Shown piece by piece: positions 57,763-64,000 of a stretch of 64,000 nt of DNA. The position numbers were made by a program, and so were the translations under genes. The notes beneath the pieces were generated by a model. That model ran no database searches, had not been told where the DNA came from, and was given only the letters and a program-made list of their open reading frames with translations. The DNA comes from Amaurobius ferox (Eukaryota; Arthropoda; Arachnida; Araneae; Amaurobiidae), in assembly GCA_951213105.1 (NCBI GenBank), contig OX578136.1, positions 153,677,178-153,741,177 of the forward strand. Direction: 5' to 3'. The stretch's first letter is position 1. Every line of letters starts with the position of its first letter.

Positions 57763-58719
57763 TTAATAACATCATGCATCTTACAGGCTCCGTTCCCCTT
57801 TCTCGCCCCAAAGATAAAATTAAGATTTTTCTACCTTTTACTGCCGAATTCATTCAGCGCGAATTGGTATGAGCTAGTCAGATATTATTAAAATTCTGCC
57901 ATTGGGTTTCTTATATTACGTGATTTTAGCGTTGTCTCATCTTGATTGTTTGGATACTGGAGGGCACTGCTTTTTTATTGCAGTGTAGTAATTTTAGTCG
58001 CTTGAACTGCTCCTTTTCTGGGGTCACAAATTCTTACCAGCCAATTGTTCAGAGCACTTAAAAGTTTATTGCCTCGAACTTATTAACACTTTTATAGCAG
58101 TTGTTTTAGTCACTGCCTCTTTCAAACATGTTGTTTCAAACATGTTGTTTCAAGCATATTTCAAACTCATGACACAGATAATAAAGCTATTGCTTATTTG
58201 GAATGCACCAAGATATTGCCTAGATTCGCGTTTTGCGTAAATATACTTACCATAAAATTTGCAATTCCAAACCAGACACAGGTTTGTAGCCGATTTGATC
58301 AATGGCGAACTGGACACTATTAGTAAATAGCGTTTCATATTTAACACATTTGATTGCAAGTGATAGTATATGGCAAACTATTATCGCCCTAAACACGTCT
58401 CCCGGCGCTCCTGTCTGCCCTAATCTCTCCTGTGATAGAACTTACATTTTTGTTGCAGTGTCCCAAAAAGTTCTTTTAGCCTTCTAAAATGTTCTATTAA
58501 ATTAAAAACGTATAAGGTAAACGTTAAAGGTCTATTTAAATTAAAAACGTATCTACTTGAGTCAAAAATTAAATTCGTTCGCTTTTCTACATCTTTGTTT
58601 TTACACAGATAATAGATACACAGTATCAAGTTGCATGTTAAAATCGAAACATGCGAGTCACTTTGGCTTCGATCTTGTATCATAAACGTCTTTGCACATA
58701 ATGTCTTCATTATTTTTAT
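57763..58719. other. No gene seen
   Basis: AT-rich unique sequence. A triplet of ACATGTTGTTTCAAGC-like words is near 58125-58160. Short frames only. Confidence 0.5.
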
Positions 58720-59100
58720 CTTCTCATACTATATAATAGAGAAAGTATTGATTTCACGAAAATTTTCGATTTCGAGATTTTGATGCCAGTGTTTATTTTA
58801 AGACCTCGAGAACACGTTTTGATATTATTTTAGCATGACATCCATCTATCTGCCTATCTATTTGTCTATGGTCTATTTCTTATTACTGTCAGAAATATTA
58901 ATGGATTTTCACTGAACTTTATAATCGACTTTACTGACGAAAGACCTAGAACACTAGATGGAATTTTTAAAGTTCGAGTGTAAACTTAAAAACGAAATTT
59001 ATTCGAGCATTTAAATTTTCTTGACATGGCAGCATAGGACAACATTTAACGCATAAAAGGAATTATTTATGGCTCAATGATCACGAAACTTAATAGTTTT
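58720..59100 (-). mobile_element. H-type 3' end remnant
   Basis: TTCTCATACTATATAATAGA, GAAAGTATTG, CACGAAAATTTTCGATTTCG and CATCTATCTGCCTATCTATT parallel 25845-25985 in the same order. Confidence 0.45.
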
Positions 59101-59273
59101 AATCATTGCAATTAAAAATAGCCGATGTACAACTTTTGTGTTCGTGACGTCGCTATCCCCCTCGGGGAGTAAGTTACCCTCATGGGGCACATTATCAACT
59201 TTAACTTTGGTATCAACTTTAACAAGTCAAACTTGATACTCCTTTAAATTAAGTTTAACACGCTGTAATTGTT
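59101..59273. other. Flank of SINE, with target-site copy
   Basis: ACGCTGTAATTGTT (59260-59273) directly precedes the SINE and recurs after both tails at 60465 and 60530. Confidence 0.6.
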
Positions 59274-59392
59274 GCCAACGACCATACCGTGCTGAAAACA
59301 CCGGTTCTCGCTAGATCACCGAAGTCAAGCAGCATCGGGCGCGGTTAGTACTTGGGTAGGTGACCACCTGGGAACACCGCGTGCTTTTGGCA
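59274..59392 (+). rRNA. 5S rRNA-derived SINE head (pseudogene)
   Basis: GCCAACGACCATACCGTGCT to GCGTGCTTTTGGCA, 119 bases, with the internal promoter blocks (CGAAGTCAAGCAGCATCGGG; GGTGACCACCTGGGAACACC) intact. It runs directly into the SINE body. Confidence 0.88.
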
Positions 59393-59632
59393 CATTTCGG
59401 ACGCGGTAGCCCGGTGGTTTGCGCGCTGGATTTGCACGCAGCCACAACTACCGCCGTGTTCATGCGGAGTACGATCGCGTTAAGCATGTGGGTCCGTAAG
59501 TTCTTCTGAGAGGTTGGTGGTAGGGTAAGGAGGGTACGGTCCCTGTGGATGCCTCCCCCACTGGGTTCCGGTCTAAATTGGGTGGCACTTCCCGGCCGTC
59601 CAAATAGTTACCTTACACCTTTCTGGTAGAGA
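59274..59632 (+). mobile_element. 5S-headed composite SINE, copy B (left part)
   Basis: Head, tRNA-like module (GACGCGGTAGCCCGGTGGTT, GCGCGCTGG) and body align with copy A at 6528. The sequence breaks in CTTTCTGGTAG at 59632 and resumes with the same words at 60419 (TTTCTGGTAGGTCGGACGG). The ACGCTGTAATTGTT duplicate flanks the whole 59274-60464 unit, so an insertion split the SINE. Confidence 0.8.
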
Positions 59633-60418
59633 GAAGTTTCAAACAAAATCTCTTAATCAGCCTGGGGTTTTTCTGCTTTCAATTTTTATCTCTGGCCAGT
59701 GACTCCTCCCTCTTACTTTCCCGGTGGTGTCGTCGTTTGTTAGTGTTTTTGTCTTTGTTTAAGCTGCTTGTTCTTTGCTCGTTTTGTTGTAGTACTTGTG
59801 CTTTTTGTCCCTTGTTTGAGCTGTCGGTTGTTTGTGTTTTGTATACCAACCTTGATAAGCAATAAGTATACCATGTTTCGTATTACATCCTATTACTTTA
59901 TACTAGTTTCATATATATCATTAGTAGTAGAATGATATTTTTGTATTTTACCCTAGTCATTTTCATACCACCATTTTTTTCATCAACAAAATATCATATA
60001 ATTTTTCTTCTTTTCAATTTTATGTAATGTCATCCTCAATTTTATTCATGTCTTCATTTTCATTTTTGTCTTCACGCAAAATAACTTGTCATCAATTCTT
60101 AAACATGTCATCATTCTTCAATCCTGTCATCTAATCATCTACAACTGTCATCAAACATCATGTTTTATATAATGTCATCTTGCTAAATTTCATGTCATCT
60201 ATATTTAATCATGTCATCTAATCATCAAAATGTTAACTCATCTTCACCTCTTTGTACAACTCCTTGTAACCTCAATGTACATTTTTTGAAACTTAAATAA
60301 ACTTTGCCCCAGACTGTCGGACGTTGGCCGCACCCGGAGTTGGCTTCCGCTAACTCTTTTCCCGGCCGTCCAATTAGATACTCAAGTCCTCAGGATGAGT
60401 CGGACGGCCTGGGTCTTC
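59633..60418 (+). mobile_element. Insertion inside the SINE, unknown class
   Basis: About 790 bases with T-rich, G/T-biased left part (GTTTTGTTGTAGTACTTGTG), degenerate repeats of TGTCATCTAATCAT (60024-60240), AATAAA at 60295, and a right end holding a second partial SINE piece (CCCGGCCGTCCAATTAG, GGCCTGGGTCTTC). No reading frame is supported. It could be a SINE-family relative or a captured transcript. Confidence 0.4.
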
Positions 60419-60544
60419 TACACCTTTCTGGTAGGTCGGACGGTCTGGGTCTCAACAACAACGCTGTAATTGTTAGTTACCTTACACCTTTCTGGTAGGT
60501 CGGACGGTCAGAGTCTCAACAACAACAACGCTGTAATTGTTATC
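60419..60544 (+). mobile_element. Duplicated SINE tails with CAA repeats
   Basis: Two successive tails, each TTACACCTTTCTGGTAGG, TCGGACGGTC[TA], GAGTCTCAACAACAACA-type, each followed by CGCTGTAATTGTT. The second copy arose by a further insertion at the same site or by tandem duplication. Confidence 0.7.
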
Positions 60545-61289
60545 ATTTGTAATAGTGTCATATCACCCCACACGTGCAAATCATGTGTGTTAACGTATCA
60601 TCATACGAATCTGAATCCGTTTAAAGGATTCGGAGTTCGGAGGCAAGTAAGCGAGATAGAACACGTGATGATAAATTGAAATTCCCTGCTGGAGGGAAAA
60701 CCTATCTGAAATAGGTCAAAATAGTACAGAAAACTAATAAACCCTCCCTCTAAATAGGGAAAAGCTAAAGCAACCTTACACAATGCCAAAACTTAATTAA
60801 AGTAGATAAAAACAAAAAATAGTTACATGAGACCTGAATTTGAATCCATCAAAGTACTCATACACCATGTAGCGAAAGAGGAAGTGTGTTTTTTTTTTTT
60901 TTTTACTATCAAACCATTACCCGAAATGATTGAAGCATAATATTTAGATGAACTCCAATTACAGTGCACCAATATAACAGTTGTTGCACATAGAAAAGAA
61001 AATGTTTTTTACGATATTAAAAATTCTATCAAATTAATAATACACTGTATCGTACTACACGTTTTATAGAAATTTAATTCCATTAGCAACTTAATTTGAA
61101 TTAATCCTTTTCTTATAGTAAGTATACCATTATCTTTGCTTTTCTCCCTTAGATCTCATGCATTTATGTAACTAGTGTAAAATAAACTGTTTATGAATAG
61201 GTGAAGGAAAAAAATTGAACTGTGAATATGCAAGTTAGACAAATTACATGTTTATAATTGAGCTATTTGGTACTTATAGCTTATTTATA
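60545..61289. other. No gene seen
   Basis: AT-rich sequence with a T17 tract near 60888. No domain in any frame. Confidence 0.5.
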
Positions 61290-61500
61290 ACTAGCAGTCA
61301 TGGCCGACGTTGCTTGTGATTTAAAATATGTGCAAATGTCAGTAGTATTCTGTAAATGATATTGTTCTTCAAAAGATTATATTAAAATATTTAATTAGAG
61401 ATATAAGAATTTATTTTTTCACTATACACAATTGTCTGCACAGGCAAATCAAAGAATAAAACATCTTTCTCCGTTTTTCCGTTTGTAGACAAATTAACAA
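61290..61500 (+). repeat. Dispersed repeat shared with 50545-50640
   Basis: AACTAGCAGTCATGGCCGAC, GTTGCTTGTGATTTAAAATA and ATATTGTTCTTCAAAA match ACTAGCAGATATACCAGTCG, CTGTTTGTGATTAAAAATGT and ATATCATTCTTCAAAA. Confidence 0.5.
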
Positions 61501-62687
61501 ATATATGAAGTCTGTTCGTTCAACATACGCCTACAAGCAAAAATGGTATAGGGCAAGACATACATGTACCATGTTTAACCTATTTCAGCAATTGCTTAAG
61601 CGCAATAAAAAATATAAATTTGAAAAATTCAAGCTAAAACAGACGACTTGAAATTGAAAACATCGGTAATTCTCGTAATCGTATATCCCAAGGCCGCAAG
61701 AAAACACAATTAAAATTAGTTCAGTTGTAAAATTTATTTTTATATCAATTCCATTTCTATTTCAATCATATAAATTAAATAAAAATAGTGTGCGATATAA
61801 ACATATTTAATTAAATTCCGTTGCTAAACATTATGATGTAATTTTTTTAAAGAAATTTTCGAGAAAAAAATCGTCTGCAAAATGCTCTTTCTAGAGAATA
61901 TAGATTCGTAATGCAAAGTAAATTTTTATATTGGTCTTTAATGTCTTCTGAAAAGTGTTCATGAACTTTTTAACATCCTTTAGGATTCAGAGCTTTTTGG
62001 GGTACTGAATGGTAAGAGAATTTCTCCATTGTTTATTGTATTTGTTTATTCTTTCTCTGCATATCTTGATTAAAATGCGAGGGAATGATTGTTTCGGACA
62101 AGTTGATACTGTGCGCTAATTTGCCTCAATTACATCTAATTAACTATTTTCTTTTGTTCCGAGGACAATGGTTCATATGGTACATACTAATTGCATATTT
62201 CGTCCTGTAGGAATTATAAATACCCTGACAACAATTATTGTAAAACTAAAAATATGGTATTTTTATTTTTGCCCTGCATTAAATGTAAATTCTTTGAAAA
62301 TAAATATTGTATAACTAAAAATTTAAATGGATACAGTGTGATGCACGTATTAGTGTAACCTGAAACATAATAGTGTAACCTGAAACGGAATTGCGTAACC
62401 TGAAATATAATATTGTATTAACTGAATTGACCTGGTTAACTCATTGATTTCTTAAGGCTCTCTACGGTCATTTTGTGCTTACTGGAACTAACTTGACTGG
62501 AAAATGGAAAATAAATTCATGGAGCATGACCACATAAACCATTTCAAACATTATAAGAGCTTCTCTCCTCGTCATAGGCGTAGCTAGGAATCCAGATAGT
62601 GATATTACGAAATAATGGGGATTTAACAGTGCTGATTTTTGTTTTCCAATATGTTTCCAATATGTTTCCAATATGTTCCAATAGTTC
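61501..62687. other. No gene seen; short phrase repeats
   Basis: AT-rich sequence. TAGTGTAACCTGAAAC occurs three times at 62352-62405, and similar words lie at 27470-27500. CCAATATGTTT is repeated four times at 62646-62682. Confidence 0.5.
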
Positions 62688-63065
62688 TCCCATCCCCGGG
62701 GAGGCTCACTCTTTGAGTGATGATCGGATTCTAGCTCTGATCCTCTGACCTGGGGGGTAAATAAATCGGGTTACCTGGCTGTCGAGGAACCGTCTGTCGA
62801 ACCGGTGAGGCAATCAGGCCCCGACTCTTTCGGGTGGCTGTAACCACTGGACTGCGCCTAATGACCTAAGCCAAGGTCCGGCCGGGACTGTCATCTGTCT
62901 CTGCGGGTGTTCTTCGGACCCTGCCCGGTGAATGATTCCGTCGAAAACGTGGCCCCCGGCAGAGGCTTCGCTGGATGAGAGATGTTGAAACCTGCACGCG
63001 GCTCACCTTAATATCGGCTCAAGCCCCCACGGCAGTTGTGGTGAAGTCCGTATAATCCTGTACCC
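62688..63065. other. GC-rich block of unknown origin
   Basis: About 380 bases near 55% G+C in a ~30% G+C landscape, with sharp edges (CCATCCCCGGGGAGGCTCAC on the left; GTACCCCATAGACAACTAAT on the right). No open frame, tRNA box B, 5S or terminal inverted repeat is evident. A retroelement 5' region or a structural RNA-derived repeat are possibilities. Confidence 0.45.
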
Positions 63066-63219
63066 CATAGACAACTAATACAATTTTTACAGCAAAAGGG
63101 GGAAGAGGATGCATCAATTCTATCTACGATAGTGCTCCTCGATAAATTTTGCTGTGATAGATATTTTTCATTATAGTTTGAATCTTGACATATATATAAG
63201 ACATCAGTTCTTTAAAATC

Positions 63220-63225
63220 TTTATT
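63220..63225 (-). terminator. Polyadenylation signal AATAAA
   Basis: It lies 88 bases beyond the stop codon of the peptide gene at 63313, on the same strand. Confidence 0.6.
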
Positions 63226-63312
63226 TATGAAGAAGATGAAAATATATACACATCATGAATAAAATTTACATAATTTACACAATTCAAATAATATAATATT
63301 CCTATCATGTGA

Positions 63313-63714
63313 CTATTTCGCCCAAGCAAAGCCTTGGGGTTCATATCCATAGTCCCTGAGGTGTGCATCGTGGCTTTCGAATGAATGACCCATTCCATCT
63401 CGAGCCATGCCCCCGTAACCGTGCCCACCGCCCATTGAGAATCCTTGGCCACCACTAAAGCCACCACCGCTGAAGCCGCCACCACCAAAACCTTTATGGT
63501 GCTTGTGCTTAATTTGTTGCAGTAGTTTTACAACAATGCCGGCAGCAAGAATGGAAGCGGCACCCATTCCACCGCCGCCGCCATGTCCATGGCCGCCCTT
63601 GAAAATGAGCATGGGTCCATGGTGAGCATCTCCGGGAGCAGTGAGCAAAGCCACAAAAAGACATGCTGCCAGCCACTGGAATATGCCCAGTTTGGATGGC
63701 TTTGGAATCTGCAT
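63313..63714 (-). CDS. Glycine-rich secreted protein, paralogue 3 (long)
   Basis: A 133-residue protein. I take Met at 63714 and not the upstream in-frame Met at 63747, because an acceptor (GTAATCTTTCAG) ends at 63723, leaving the 8-base leader GGGACAAC. Residues 1-30 are a signal peptide (hydrophobic LGIFQWLAACLFVALLTA, then PGDA). The mature chain opens HHGPMLIFKGGHGHGGGGG, then ASILAAGIVVKLLQQ, then the basic KHKHHKG, and a Gly-rich repeat region (FGGGGFSGGGFSGGQGFS, GGGHGYGG). It ends in a non-repetitive DAHLRDYGYEPQGFAWAK. The first half is clearly homologous to the genes at 940 and 33713. The His-rich and FSGG parts are unique to this one. It is secreted. Metal binding by His clusters, or an antimicrobial, silk or cuticle role, are guesses. 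Confidence 0.87.
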   Translation of the reverse strand: MQIPKPSKLGIFQWLAACLFVALLTAPGDAHHGPMLIFKGGHGHGGGGGMGAASILAAGIVVKLLQQIKHKHHKGFGGGGFSGGGFSGGQGFSMGGGHGYGGMARDGMGHSFESHDAHLRDYGYEPQGFAWAK

Positions 63715-64000
63715 GTTGTCCCCTGAAAGATTACATAACATAAGCATTAATTTGATATTTCAAAATTATGAACTGAAACTAAACGGAGGTGAAATAAAAG
63801 AAAATCTATAGAATATGAATGTAAATTATTTATAATTGATGACAACAATAAAACTTACTAAAACTACCTAAAACAGAAATATGGTTATGTTACAACAATG
63901 TAACCATCATGCAACAACAAAAATATCTCCATAACTATAAGCGTGAATCTAAAATCGACTTTCTCATACAATCATATTCTATATATTATTTTGGTCCAGT
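63715..64000 (-). other. Leader, acceptor and intron of paralogue 3
   Basis: The 8-base leader is preceded by AG at 63723-63724 with an upstream pyrimidine-poor but usable TAATCTTTCAG. The rest to the window end is AT-rich intron-like sequence. The first exon and promoter would be beyond 64000. Confidence 0.5.

Noticed and set aside
63225..63488. Minus-strand frame overlapping the end of paralogue 3
   Set aside because: Alternative frame of the Gly-rich region. No signal peptide, and it conflicts with the better-supported frame.

Overview
The window reads as one contiguous piece of an AT-rich arthropod nuclear genome. A spider or other arachnid is my best guess. That is an inference from the glycine-rich secreted peptides, the 5S-rRNA-headed SINEs, Penelope-like elements with GIY-YIG domains, Tc1 and hAT relics, and an arthropod-style TATA plus TCATTC initiator. 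No species can be assigned. Coding density is very low: three small secreted-peptide genes and one broken F-box gene are convincing, and nearly everything else is transposon relics and tandem repeats.

The main gene content is three co-oriented minus-strand paralogues at about 1.0, 33.8 and 63.5 kb. Each encodes a signal peptide, an oligoglycine linker and a short hydrophobic segment (L-[AV]-A-G-x2-x-K-L-L-Q). In all three a clear 3' splice acceptor lies 8 to 30 bases upstream of the ATG, so each probably has a non-coding first exon. A TATA/Inr promoter followed by a splice donor, on the same strand, is visible at 38.4 kb (a candidate first exon for the middle gene) and at 20.1 kb (target uncertain). 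The family has no function I can name from sequence. It is the best candidate here for an undescribed system.

An F-box/FBXO39-like protein gene on the plus strand (48.2-49.7 kb) is intact except for one in-frame TAG where the F-box family has its conserved Trp.

Repeats by region. 0-5 kb: Helentron-like elements (called H1, H2 and H3 here). 5-6 kb: a Tc1 relic holding a hAT MITE. 6-11 kb: a 5S-SINE, two inverted Penelope-like fragments and a decayed LINE. 12-17 kb: H1, H3 (with a SINE inside) and a hAT MITE. 21-23.5 kb: a rearranged LINE with RT and RNase H. 28.8-32.9 kb: a 71-bp minisatellite, a 27-bp minisatellite and a foldback element. 34 kb: a minus-strand 5S-tRNA composite SINE. 37 kb: a Tc1 relic. 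39.9-41.5 kb: a 226-bp satellite with a three-unit higher-order repeat. 42-47 kb and 51-58 kb: H1, H2 and H3 copies, one with a tRNA-SINE flanked by a perfect target duplication. 59-60.5 kb: a 5S-SINE interrupted by another insertion.

H1, H2 and H3 share one plan: a subterminal repeat near the 5' end, internal tandem repeats or microsatellite, and a 3' terminal hairpin containing the same subterminal repeat. That is the plan of non-autonomous Helentrons (DINE/HINE-type). Family names H1-H3 are mine and are used only in this annotation.
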